Below are positions 51,601 through 59,933 of a DNA stretch of 64,000 nucleotides, one piece after another (within the stretch, counting starts at the first letter, position 1; each line of letters begins with the position of its first letter). The stretch is from Luteibacter jiangsuensis (lineage in GTDB: Bacteria; Pseudomonadota; Gammaproteobacteria; Xanthomonadales; Rhodanobacteraceae), in contig NZ_JAAQQR010000006.1 in assembly GCF_011742555.1 (NCBI RefSeq), forward strand, positions 62,001 to 126,000, read 5' to 3'. The notes below the pieces were generated by a model, which was not told the origin of the DNA, made no database searches, and saw only the letters and a list, made by a program, of their open reading frames with translations. The position numbers were made by a program, and so were the translations under genes.

Positions 51601-53370
51601 ATGCATTACAGCAGTGGGAACTACGAGGCCTTCGTTCGCCCCCGCAAGCCGCTAGGTGCCGATAAGAAAACAGCCTGGTTCTTGGGTTCGGGCCTTGCCG
51701 GGCTGGCCGGAGCCGCCTTCCTGATCCGCGATGGCGGTGTCGCCGGAGAGCGCATCACCATTCTCGAAGAGCTCGCTTTGCCGGGCGGTGCGCTCGACGG
51801 TCTCGACGTGCCGGACAAGGGCTTCGTCATCCGCGGTGGCCGCGAGATGGAAGAACACTTCGAGTGCCTGTGGGATCTTTATCGCTCGATTCCGTCACTG
51901 GAAATCGAGGATGCGAGCGTTCTGGACGAGTTCTATCGCGTCAACAAGGACGATCCGAACGTTTCGCTCCAGCGTGTCACGCAGAATCGAGGGCAGGATG
52001 TGCCGGATAAGGCACTCCTGACCTTGAGCGACAAGGCGCAGAGGGAACTGGTCGAAGTCTTCCTCGCCACTCGCGAGGAAATGGAAAACAAGCGGATCGA
52101 CGAGGTGTTCGGCGAAGCGTTCCTGAAGAGCAACTTCTGGCTCTACTGGCGCACCATGTTCGCGTTCGAGGAATGGCATTCGGCGCTCGAGATGAAGCTG
52201 TACCTGCATCGCTTCATTCACCACATCGGCTCCCTTGCCGACTTCTCGTCGCTTAAGTTCAACCGCTACAACCAGTACGAATCGATGGTCCTGCCGCTGG
52301 TGAAGTGGCTGGAAGAACGAGGCGTACGGTTCCGCTACGGGATCACGGTGACGGATGTGGATTTCGTCATCCAGGGCGACACCAAACAGGCCACGCGCAT
52401 TCACTGGATCGAGAACGGCGTCGAAGGCGGCGTGGATTTAGGACCCGACGATCTTGCCTTCATCACGATCGGCTCGCTGACCGAAAATTCGGACGACGGC
52501 GATCACCACACGCCGGCAAGACTGAAGGACGGACCGGCTCCCGCCTGGGACCTGTGGCGCCGCATCGCGGCCAAGGACCCTGCCTTTGGCCGCCCGGATG
52601 TGTTCGGGGGCGACATCCCGAAAACCAAATGGGCGTCGGCGACCATCACGACGCTGGACGCACGCATTCCCCGATACATCGAACGGATCGCAAAGCGCGA
52701 CCCGTTCAGCGGCAAGGTCGTGACGGCCGGCATCGTCACCGTCAAGGACTCGAGCTGGCTGATGAGCTGGACGGTGAGTCGCCAGCCCCATTTCAGGAAG
52801 CAGCCGAAAGACCAGATCGTCGGCTGGCTCTATGCTCTGTTCGTGGACCGGCCGGGCGATTACGTGAAAAAGCCGATGCAGGACTGCACGGGCGAGGAAA
52901 TCACGCAGGAATGGCTCTATCACCTCGGCGTACCGGTCGAGGACATTCCGGAACTCGCCGCCACCGGGGCGCGAACTGTACCGGTGATGATGCCGTACAT
53001 CACCGCCTTCTTCATGCCGCGCCAGGCGGGCGACCGGCCGGACGTGGTGCCGAAGGGGGCGGTGAACTTCGCCTTCATTGGGCAGTTCGCGGAATCCAGG
53101 CAGCGCGACTGCATCTTCACGACGGAGTATTCGGTGCGCACGCCCATGGAAGCTGTCTACACGCTGCTCGACGTCGAACGCGGCGTACCCGAGGTCTTCA
53201 ACTCGACCTACGACATCCGCACCCTGCTCGCCGCGATCGGCCCGTTGCGGGACGGCAAGCCGATCGACTTTCCTGGCCCCGAGTTCCTGCGCAAACACCT
53301 GTTGAAGAAGCTGGAAGCCACGGAGGTCGGGGAGCTGCTGAAGGCCTTCCACCTGATCCCGGAGCCATGA
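51601..53370 (+). CDS. ohyA: Oleate hydratase
   Basis: 589 residues, normal for family. FAD motif AWFLGSGLAGLAGAAFLIRDGG, ILEELALPGGALDG and RGGREMEEHFECLWDL (substrate/FAD contact), then FTTEYSVRTPMEAVYTLL near the end. Adds water across the cis-9 bond of oleate or palmitoleate, giving 10-hydroxy acids; linked with detoxifying host unsaturated fatty acids. ATG 51601 follows GAGGAA; a 26-codon longer frame overlaps the operator and is rejected. Confidence 0.95.
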   Translation: MHYSSGNYEAFVRPRKPLGADKKTAWFLGSGLAGLAGAAFLIRDGGVAGERITILEELALPGGALDGLDVPDKGFVIRGGREMEEHFECLWDLYRSIPSLEIEDASVLDEFYRVNKDDPNVSLQRVTQNRGQDVPDKALLTLSDKAQRELVEVFLATREEMENKRIDEVFGEAFLKSNFWLYWRTMFAFEEWHSALEMKLYLHRFIHHIGSLADFSSLKFNRYNQYESMVLPLVKWLEERGVRFRYGITVTDVDFVIQGDTKQATRIHWIENGVEGGVDLGPDDLAFITIGSLTENSDDGDHHTPARLKDGPAPAWDLWRRIAAKDPAFGRPDVFGGDIPKTKWASATITTLDARIPRYIERIAKRDPFSGKVVTAGIVTVKDSSWLMSWTVSRQPHFRKQPKDQIVGWLYALFVDRPGDYVKKPMQDCTGEEITQEWLYHLGVPVEDIPELAATGARTVPVMMPYITAFFMPRQAGDRPDVVPKGAVNFAFIGQFAESRQRDCIFTTEYSVRTPMEAVYTLLDVERGVPEVFNSTYDIRTLLAAIGPLRDGKPIDFPGPEFLRKHLLKKLEATEVGELLKAFHLIPEP

Positions 53371-53443
53371 CCCGCGGACCGCGCGGCGGCGCCCCGGAGG
53401 ATGTTGGCAGTCGCCAGGATCGCTGATATAGTTCGCGCTTCGT

Positions 53444-53519
<76 letters not shown>

Positions 53520-53539
53520 AAATCAAGCACGTACAGAAG

Positions 53540-53568
53540 GGCCGAGGACGCAAACTCTCGGCCTTTTT
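53540..53568 (+). terminator. Rho-independent terminator after tRNA-Ala
   Basis: GGCCGAG (53540-53546) pairs with CTCGGCC (53557-53563), followed by TTTTT. Confidence 0.9.
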
Positions 53569-53675
53569 GCTTTCCGTGTCCTCGATTTGTCCCATACCCG
53601 GTGACACGGGGCGCCTCACGCGGGTTATCCCGTCACTGTCCCAGAAGCCACGTGCCCCCCCGATAGGCTGACGCT

Positions 53676-54008
53676 TCACTCATAGTCCCACGGACCTGCC
53701 TCAAAGACCGTTTCGCCGTTTTTAAACTCACGAATCCATGTATGGCGAAACTCCTCCCCCAACCCCCGGGCCTCGAAATGAGCGTCCGGTAGGAGCTTTG
53801 CCACCCTGCCGAGTACGTCGCACAAGTGTGCGGAATGGAGGCGGAATGGTGCCTGCCCTGAACTGAACGCCAATTGCAGGTCATCAAGCACAACCTCGTG
53901 GATGCCATCCTTAACCAATAGCGCGAGGACCTGATCCTTGATGGCAGTCCAGTCGATCGGCTCACCGTAGCCAATCTCTTGAATGTGAAGCACGCAGTCA
54001 AAACTCAC
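53676..54008 (-). CDS. Protein of unknown function
   Basis: 110 residues from a GTG at 54008, with ACGGAG at a good distance upstream. Soluble mixed alpha/beta (FDCVLHIQEIGYGEPIDWTAIKDQVLALLVKDGIHEVVLDDLQLAF ... HTWIREFKNGETVFEAGPWDYE), acidic C-terminus. No recognised domain; size and acidity recall immunity-type proteins but nothing else supports that. Upstream DNA (54000-54115) is AT-richer than usual. A reading frame extending to 54971 crosses a REP and is spurious. Confidence 0.7.
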   Translation of the reverse strand: MSFDCVLHIQEIGYGEPIDWTAIKDQVLALLVKDGIHEVVLDDLQLAFSSGQAPFRLHSAHLCDVLGRVAKLLPDAHFEARGLGEEFRHTWIREFKNGETVFEAGPWDYE

Positions 54009-54207
54009 GACAAACTCCGTTGTTAGCCAGACTATTGAATATAAGGTCCGATGCGTTCGTATATACACTTTATGAAAGCGCGATAAAGAAGCGTCTTCGC
54101 GCATTTCCGGGGACTGCGGCTCGCTATTCGGACGGTGCGGCCACGGCGGTGGGTGGAAGGCTCCTACAACGCCTCCATACGCACGAGGAACGAATCGCGA
54201 CGCGTTC

Positions 54208-54290
54208 TGTGGGAGCCGGCTACGCCGGCGATCCCGCGGTAGCGGGCACGCATGCCGCGAGCACCCATCGCCGCTGAAGCGGCTCCCACA
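54208..54290. repeat. REP unit
   Basis: 83-bp palindrome TGTGGGAGCCGGCTACGCCGGC ... GCTGAAGCGGCTCCCACA. One base change (CTACG for CTATG) in the half that the IS110 RNA recognises. Lies between the unknown gene and the toxin-antitoxin pair; 54291-54484 shows no gene. Confidence 0.9.
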
Positions 54291-54484
54291 AGAGCGCGAC
54301 GCGACGGTCTCGCAGCGTCCCCACCTACCGTCGTGCCTTCGAAAGCAGGCGCCCAGCGCCTCGGTCGGGAAGAAGCGAGAGCACATCATCGGCTCGTGCT
54401 CCGGCTCTCCCAACAACAACCCACACCGTCCGTCGCCACACCACGGCAAAGGCGCCGATGCGAGGCCGAACAGGCGAGCCCACC

Positions 54485-55114
54485 CTACCCCGGCATGGCA
54501 GCCGCCAACACCGGCTTCGCCCAGTCCGGAGTAAGACGCAGCGTTGCCAGGTCCGTCGGCCGGACGAGCGTGCCTCCTTCGATGTCGGCCAGCAGGGTCG
54601 GATCGGGGATCGCTTCGCCACGGGCGACATCGACACTGTTGTCGTACACCTGTAGAAAGGCGATGGACGGCATGAGCGCCACGAGGTTTTCCAGTGCGGA
54701 GACATAGCGCTCGCGAATCTTCGCTTCCGGAATGTCGTGGCCGCCCGCCGCCACGCGCGCCTTCACCCGGGCGATGTGCTTCTCCGGACAGGACAATCCG
54801 CAGAACCACATCAGCACGTCGTGCGTGCGCGACGCCTCGGCGATTTTCGCGGGCACGGTGCGCCCGCCGAGCGTGGTTTCGAAGGCGTAGGCCGCGCGCT
54901 CGGCGATCGCATCGTCGAAACGCCGCATGCCTTCCTGCCATGCCATGGCATTGGCTTCGGTCTGGCCGCAACCGGTCGACGCAACCAGTTCCCGCGCGAA
55001 GGCATCGGGATTGAACCAGTCCAGGCCGGCCTGCCGCAGACGGTATCCGCCGATCGAACTCTTCCCTGCTCCGTTGACGCCAGCGAGAACGTAGAGGACA
55101 GGCCGCCCCGTCAA
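54485..55114 (-). CDS. Zeta-type toxin kinase
   Basis: 209 residues. Begins LTGRPVLYVLAGVNGAGKSSIGG: Walker A GVNGAGKS near residue 12, then WFNPDAFARELV, ETTLGGRT and VWFCGLSCPEKHIARVKAR-type segments (MWFCGLSCPEKHIARVKARV) of the zeta/PezT family, which phosphorylate UDP-N-acetylglucosamine and stop cell-wall synthesis. No ATG or GTG is available; TTG at 55114 overlaps the antitoxin stop (TTGA) and has GGGGAG six nt upstream. Some relatives are plain AAA ATPases, so toxicity is inferred. Confidence 0.82.
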   Translation of the reverse strand: MTGRPVLYVLAGVNGAGKSSIGGYRLRQAGLDWFNPDAFARELVASTGCGQTEANAMAWQEGMRRFDDAIAERAAYAFETTLGGRTVPAKIAEASRTHDVLMWFCGLSCPEKHIARVKARVAAGGHDIPEAKIRERYVSALENLVALMPSIAFLQVYDNSVDVARGEAIPDPTLLADIEGGTLVRPTDLATLRLTPDWAKPVLAAAMPG

Positions 55115-55467
55115 TGAGACTCCCCGGCCTTGACCTTGCCGGCCAGCGTGGTCGGACCCTGCATCAGCGCGCGCAGCCGCTCGTTGGCGTCGTCGGCCTG
55201 CAAGGAGGCCAGACGTTCGTCGAATCGGCGGCGAAGCGTGTCGAGGGCCGACGCCTGGCGCGCACCGGCATCGTCGAGCGCCCTGAGGATGAGGCCGTAT
55301 TCCTCGGCCGAGAGAATGACCGCCTCGGGTTCGCTGTGATTCGTGACGACCACCTTGCCCTTGCGCCCGATCGCGCGCATGACACCGCGCCAGCCCAGTT
55401 TCTTCACGTCGGAAGCTGGCGTGCGGGGCAGATTTTCGAGGGGATCGAGCTTGAGGGTCAGGGCCAT
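55111..55467 (-). CDS. Phd/YefM-type antitoxin
   Basis: 118 residues. After a ~30-residue lead, VMRAIGRKGKVVVTNHSEPEAVILSAEEYGLIL is the Phd/YefM DNA-binding fold; the helical C-terminus (RRRFDERLASLQADDANERLRAL) would bind the toxin. Upstream of, and overlapping, the zeta-type gene. Antitoxins of this kind usually repress their own promoter. Confidence 0.85.
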   Translation of the reverse strand: MALTLKLDPLENLPRTPASDVKKLGWRGVMRAIGRKGKVVVTNHSEPEAVILSAEEYGLILRALDDAGARQASALDTLRRRFDERLASLQADDANERLRALMQGPTTLAGKVKAGESH

Positions 55468-55590
55468 CGTCGGATCCTGTAGGACTCATGGTCAATATAC
55501 CCTAAATTCCCTTTTTGGGCCATGACAATACACCCTCCCCCGACATGGACGGCGCCATCCTCGCGTCACCCTGACTGAGCTGGAAAGCCC

Positions 55591-55782
55591 ATGACTCCTC
55601 TGGACAAACCCCTGAAGCGCGAACTGGACGTCGACGGCCAGGCGTACACGCTGACCATCGATCCCGACGGCCTGAAGCTCGTTGGCAAGGGCAAGCGCAA
55701 CGGCATTTCGCTGGCGTGGAAAGACGTGCTCAGCGGCGACGCCGGACTGGCGGCAGCGTTGCAGGCGTCGGTAAAGCACTGA
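55591..55782 (+). CDS. Small conserved protein of unknown function
   Basis: 63 residues, MTPLDKPLKRELDVDGQAYTLTIDPDGLKLVGKGKRNGISLAWKDVLSGDAGLAAAL. A beta-rich half (like a small SH3-type fold) then a short helix. Similar sized proteins with KLVxKGRRxGxELxWxxLxxGDAALAxAL are common in Proteobacteria (family memory). GGAAAG lies about 10 nt before the ATG. Likely cytosolic. Confidence 0.7.
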   Translation: MTPLDKPLKRELDVDGQAYTLTIDPDGLKLVGKGKRNGISLAWKDVLSGDAGLAAALQASVKH

Positions 55783-55862
55783 GCCATTCCGCATCGTGGC
55801 GGCATATAACTTTCGGCCTAGGTCGCATGGCAGGCCCGGTAGAAGCACTTATCGGGTGTCTC

Positions 55863-55877
55863 TGGCACGGTGTTTGC
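55863..55877 (+). promoter_or_regulatory. Sigma-54 promoter of the pga operon
   Basis: TGGCACG (55863-55869), 4 nt, TTGC (55874-55877): GG and GC are 10 nt apart, matching the RpoN consensus TGGCACG-N4-TTGC exactly. It points towards pgaA and would give a ~100-nt leader. RpoN promoters need an enhancer-binding activator such as FleQ; no activator gene is seen here. Confidence 0.7.
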
Positions 55878-55945
55878 GGCGACAATAGCGGGCTTGGTCG
55901 CCAAGGCAGCAACACACAGCGACCTTTTCTTCACCATCGGCACCG

Positions 55946-55989
55946 GGATTTCGCTCCGGAACGCCGGAATGGAGCTGGTTGGCAGGATG
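55946..55989 (+). promoter_or_regulatory. GGA-rich leader before pgaA (candidate CsrA/RsmA sites)
   Basis: Five GGA triplets occur in 42 nt (55946, 55958, 55966, 55971, 55985), the last one overlapping the ATG. CsrA/RsmA binds ANGGA motifs, and the pgaABCD leader is its classic target in E. coli. Suggests post-transcriptional control of biofilm polysaccharide; not proven. Confidence 0.55.
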
Positions 55990-58056
55990 AAACTGAATTC
56001 GACGACACGCCCGTGCGCAGCACGGGTGCCAGGGATGCGTTTGTGCTTCGCGCTCGCGCTGGCCCTCCACGGGCCCTTAGCCGCCGCGGCGGCCGCCCCG
56101 GCGGACCGCGATGCCTTGCTGGCCAGGGCCCGTCACGAACGCGACGAGGGACAGCGCGTCGATGCGCTTGCGCATTGCCAGGAAGTCCTCTCGCGATGGC
56201 CGAACGACCCGGAAGCGCAGGCGCTAAACGTCACTTTGTTGACGGAACTGGGCGCCAGCGCGCGCGCCGGAGAATTGGCGGCCACGCTCCGACCTGGACT
56301 CTCGCCAGCCGACACCTATCGCCTTCGGGCGGATCGCGTCGCTAAGGAGATCCGCTGGGCCGACGGCGAGCCCGCCGATCCGTTCCACCCCTACGTGGAA
56401 GCCGACAAGTCCGTGGAAGACGCCCGGCACGTCGCCGATGACCCGTCGTTGCCGGCCGACCTGCGCCGGCGCGCCGGCTTCGACCTGCTCGTGGCGCTGG
56501 CGCGCGCGGGCCATGCGGACGAAGCCGTTTCCCGTTACGACGCCCTTCGCGCAGAAGGCATAACGCTGCCCCCGTATGCGGAGCGCGCAGCCGCCGACGC
56601 GTTGCTGGCAAAGCGCCGCCCCGCCGAGGCGGTCACACTTTACGAAGACAGCATCGCGAAGGACCCCGGCCCGTACGACCGCACGGAGAGCGAGCCGCGC
56701 ATCGGGCTCATGTACGCGTATCTCGAATCCGGGCAGACGCAAAAAGCCTTCCGCACCATCGACGATCTCGCCGCGAAAGAACCGCAGTGGGTACGCGTGC
56801 GCGGCATCGCCGCACCGGCGCAGAACCAGCGCAAGGTCGACGCCGACCTGAACGCCGCCGCCGTGCGCGACTACGTGGAGATGCATGCCGATGCCTATGC
56901 GCGGCTGGAGCCATTGAATCGCGAGGCGCCCGCAAATGCGCAGCTGCGCAGCGAACTCGGCATGGTGGAGCTGGCCCGCGGATGGCCGCGGCGCGCCCGC
57001 GACGACTTCGATATCGCCCTCACGCTCGACCCGCGCGAGGCCGGCGCTTATATCGGCAAGGCCAACACCGCACGCGTGCTCAACGACTACGCAGCCGTCG
57101 ATGCCGACCTGGACACGGCGCACGCGCTCGCCTCCCGCAACCAGCGTGTCGATCGTGCACGGGAATCGTGGGAGCGCGAGCGCGGCTGGCAGTTCGATAT
57201 CGACAGCGAACGCGGCAAGGGCTCCAGCCCGGATTTCGGCGATCGCGACGCCACCACCCAGGCGACCATCGCCAGTCCGCTCATCGACAACCATTGGCGT
57301 ATCGTCGCGCTCGGACGCTATTCCACCGCCGAGCTTCCCGAAGGCGATGTGCGCCGGACACGGGCGGGCGTCGGCATCCGTGGCTACGCCTATGGCTTCG
57401 AGGGCTACGTGCAGGCCCTGCCCTCCGCCGACCGCTACGTCGGCAAGACGGCGACCGAGGCTGGTTTCAACTGGTCGCTGTCGGATCATTGGTCCTGGGC
57501 GGCCGACTACAGCACGGCGGGCGACGACACGCCGCTTCGTGCGCAGTACTACGGCATCTCCGCGAAGACGCTGGATACGGCGGTCACCTGGCGCGCCAGC
57601 GAACTGACCCAGGCACGCATCGGGCTTTCGCGCGACCGCTTCAGCGACGGGAACCGGCGCAACGGGTGGCTGGCAGCCGTCGTGCAGCGTCTGCACACCG
57701 CCCCCAACCTCTCGCTGGACGGTGGCGTGGAAATCGGCGGCTCGACGAATTCGCGAACCGACCGGCCCTACTTCAATCCCCGCCGCGATCGCAGCTACGC
57801 CCTGACCGGACGTCTGCAGAACCTGTTGGGCCAGTTCTACGACCGCAGCGTCACCCAACGCATCGACGTCGCCGTCGGCCAGTACGCCGAACGCGGCTAT
57901 GCCACCGACTGGATGGCCAGCGTTCGCTACGGGCAAGTGATCCAGACGGGGCCCGGCTTCAACGTCGGCTGGGGCCTGGGCTGGCACAACCAACCGTACG
58001 ACGGACGGCGCGAGCACCGCGTCGTCCTCGACCTGACGCTGCACTGGGGAGAATGA
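55987..58056 (+). CDS. pgaA: Poly-N-acetylglucosamine export porin PgaA
   Basis: 689 residues. Signal peptide (MRLCFALALALHGPLAAAAAA) after a short basic lead, TPR superhelix (about 30-400: DALLARARHERDEGQRVDALAHCQEVL, ARGWPRRARDDFDIALTLDPREAGAYIGKAN) and a C-terminal 16-strand barrel (about 420-689) ending LDLTLHWGE. Exports PNAG across the outer membrane. ATG 55987; ATG 55969 would add six residues. Overlaps pgaB by 4 nt. Confidence 0.93.
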   Translation: MKLNSTTRPCAARVPGMRLCFALALALHGPLAAAAAAPADRDALLARARHERDEGQRVDALAHCQEVLSRWPNDPEAQALNVTLLTELGASARAGELAATLRPGLSPADTYRLRADRVAKEIRWADGEPADPFHPYVEADKSVEDARHVADDPSLPADLRRRAGFDLLVALARAGHADEAVSRYDALRAEGITLPPYAERAAADALLAKRRPAEAVTLYEDSIAKDPGPYDRTESEPRIGLMYAYLESGQTQKAFRTIDDLAAKEPQWVRVRGIAAPAQNQRKVDADLNAAAVRDYVEMHADAYARLEPLNREAPANAQLRSELGMVELARGWPRRARDDFDIALTLDPREAGAYIGKANTARVLNDYAAVDADLDTAHALASRNQRVDRARESWERERGWQFDIDSERGKGSSPDFGDRDATTQATIASPLIDNHWRIVALGRYSTAELPEGDVRRTRAGVGIRGYAYGFEGYVQALPSADRYVGKTATEAGFNWSLSDHWSWAADYSTAGDDTPLRAQYYGISAKTLDTAVTWRASELTQARIGLSRDRFSDGNRRNGWLAAVVQRLHTAPNLSLDGGVEIGGSTNSRTDRPYFNPRRDRSYALTGRLQNLLGQFYDRSVTQRIDVAVGQYAERGYATDWMASVRYGQVIQTGPGFNVGWGLGWHNQPYDGRREHRVVLDLTLHWGE

Positions 58057-59933
58057 GAACGATGCGCCCGCTGTTGATCCTGCTGGCCCTGCTTGGGTTT
58101 GCGCTTCCCGCGTTCGCGCAACCGGTCGCCGCCGTGCGGCCGGCCCTGATCGTGCTCGCGTACCACGATGTCCGTGACGACGTCGGGACCCATGGCGACC
58201 GCGATCCGGACGCTATCAGTACCGACCACCTCATTTCCCACTTCGACTGGCTCAAGGCGAACGGTTACCACGTCGTCAGCCTCGAACAGGTGGTGCAGGC
58301 GAGCCACGGCGGCGCTCCGCTGCCGAAGGACGCCGTGCTGCTCACCTTCGACGATGGCCTCGAGAGCTTCTACACGCGCGTGTATCCCCTGCTGCGCGCG
58401 TACAACTATCCCGCCGTGCAGGCACTGGTCGGCTCCTGGATGGACCTGGCCGACGGCAAGCGCATGCCCTACAACGGCAGCGATTGCGACCGCTCCTGTT
58501 TCCTCACCTGGGACCAGGTGGCGGAAATGCACCAATCCGGACTCGTGGAGATCGCCTCGCATTCGTGGGCCATGCACCAGGGCCACGACGCGAATCCGCA
58601 GGGCAATCTTCTGCCGACCGCGGCGTCGCTGAGCTATGACGATGCGAAGCACCGGTACGAAACGGTCGACGAATACCGCGCACGCATCCGAGACGACCTC
58701 GAACACAGTTCGCGGGAGATCGAACAGCACATCGGCGTGCGGCCGCGGGCCCTGGCGTGGCCGTACGGCGAGTACACCCGGATCGGCCGCGACGCGGCCG
58801 CCGAGGTGGGAATGACAGTCACCTTCAGCCTGAGCGACAGCAATCCCGATCTGGAGCCGGGGCGAACCGTGCCGCGCCTGCTGGTGAGCGACAACGTCAC
58901 CGCGAACCGGCTCGGCTGGCTCATCCGCCACCAGGCCAGGATCGATCCCGCGCGCGTGGTGCAGGTCGATCTCGATTACGTGTACGACCCCGATCCGGCG
59001 CAGCAGGACCGCAACCTGTCGAAGCTGCTGGACCGCATCAAGCGCATGAATCCGACCGACGTCTGGCTGCAGGCGTACGCGGACCCCGATGGCGACGGTG
59101 TCGCCGACGCGGTGTACTTCCCCAATCGCCACCTGCCCGTGCGGGCCGACCTGTTCTCGCGGGTGTCATGGCAGCTTCGCACCCGCGCCGGCGTGCGGGT
59201 GTACGCATGGATGCCGGTGCTCGCTTTCCGTTTCCCCGGCAAATCACTGCCCACGCTTGCCGGCGAGCCCAAACCCGGCGGCGACCACTATCGCCTCGCA
59301 CCGTACGATCCGAAGGTGCGGGCCCTGATCGGCGACGTGTACGAGGACCTGGCGATGCACGCCGCCGAAGCCGGCGTGCTGTATTCCGACGATGCTTACC
59401 TGCGCGACACGGACAACCTCGGTCCGTGGGCGCACAACACCCCGGCCCAGAACACCCAGGCGCTCATCGATTTCACGCAGGAACTGACGGCCCGCATGAA
59501 GCTGTGGCGTCCGCAGCTCCGCACCGCGCGCAACATCTACACCCGTCCGATTGTGGAACCCGCCGCGGAAGCCTGGTTCGCGCAGAGCCTTGCCGCCTTC
59601 AATCGTGCCTATGACATGACCGCGGTCATGGCCATGCCGCAACTCGACGCCCAGGCCGACCGCCTGGGCTGGTACCGCAAACTCGTGGCCGCCGTGAAGG
59701 CGACACCCGGGGCCATGGACAAGACGCTGTTCGAATTCGCGACGCAGGACTGGCGCACGCACCGGCCCGTCCTTGCGCGGGACATCGCCACGCGCATGCG
59801 CACCGTGCAGGCCCTGGGCGTGCGCCATATCGGCTACTACCCCGACGATTTCCTCAACGACCGCCCGGCCCTGGAAGTCATTCGACCCGCCATTTCCTCC
59901 GCCGACTACCCTTACCCGGAGCCTGCGCGATGA
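58053..59933 (+). CDS. pgaB: Poly-N-acetylglucosamine deacetylase/hydrolase PgaB
   Basis: 626 residues. Signal LLALLGFALPAFAQ without a lipobox, unlike the E. coli lipoprotein. N-terminal CE4 deacetylase: AYHDVRDD, LLTFDDGLESFYTRVYPLL (Asp-Asp metal site) and SHSWAMH; SWPYGEYT-like WPYGEYTRIGRDA. C-terminal GH153 barrel: QVDLDYVYDPDPAQQDRNL, DVWLQAYADPDGDG, YAWMPVLAF, VLYSDDAYLRD. Partly deacetylates and can cleave PNAG in the periplasm. Confidence 0.94.
   Translation: MRTMRPLLILLALLGFALPAFAQPVAAVRPALIVLAYHDVRDDVGTHGDRDPDAISTDHLISHFDWLKANGYHVVSLEQVVQASHGGAPLPKDAVLLTFDDGLESFYTRVYPLLRAYNYPAVQALVGSWMDLADGKRMPYNGSDCDRSCFLTWDQVAEMHQSGLVEIASHSWAMHQGHDANPQGNLLPTAASLSYDDAKHRYETVDEYRARIRDDLEHSSREIEQHIGVRPRALAWPYGEYTRIGRDAAAEVGMTVTFSLSDSNPDLEPGRTVPRLLVSDNVTANRLGWLIRHQARIDPARVVQVDLDYVYDPDPAQQDRNLSKLLDRIKRMNPTDVWLQAYADPDGDGVADAVYFPNRHLPVRADLFSRVSWQLRTRAGVRVYAWMPVLAFRFPGKSLPTLAGEPKPGGDHYRLAPYDPKVRALIGDVYEDLAMHAAEAGVLYSDDAYLRDTDNLGPWAHNTPAQNTQALIDFTQELTARMKLWRPQLRTARNIYTRPIVEPAAEAWFAQSLAAFNRAYDMTAVMAMPQLDAQADRLGWYRKLVAAVKATPGAMDKTLFEFATQDWRTHRPVLARDIATRMRTVQALGVRHIGYYPDDFLNDRPALEVIRPAISSADYPYPEPAR

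Noticed and set aside
54325-54705. ORFs around the REP at 54.2-54.7 kb
   Set aside because: All run through REP sequence or the zeta-toxin gene in wrong frames.
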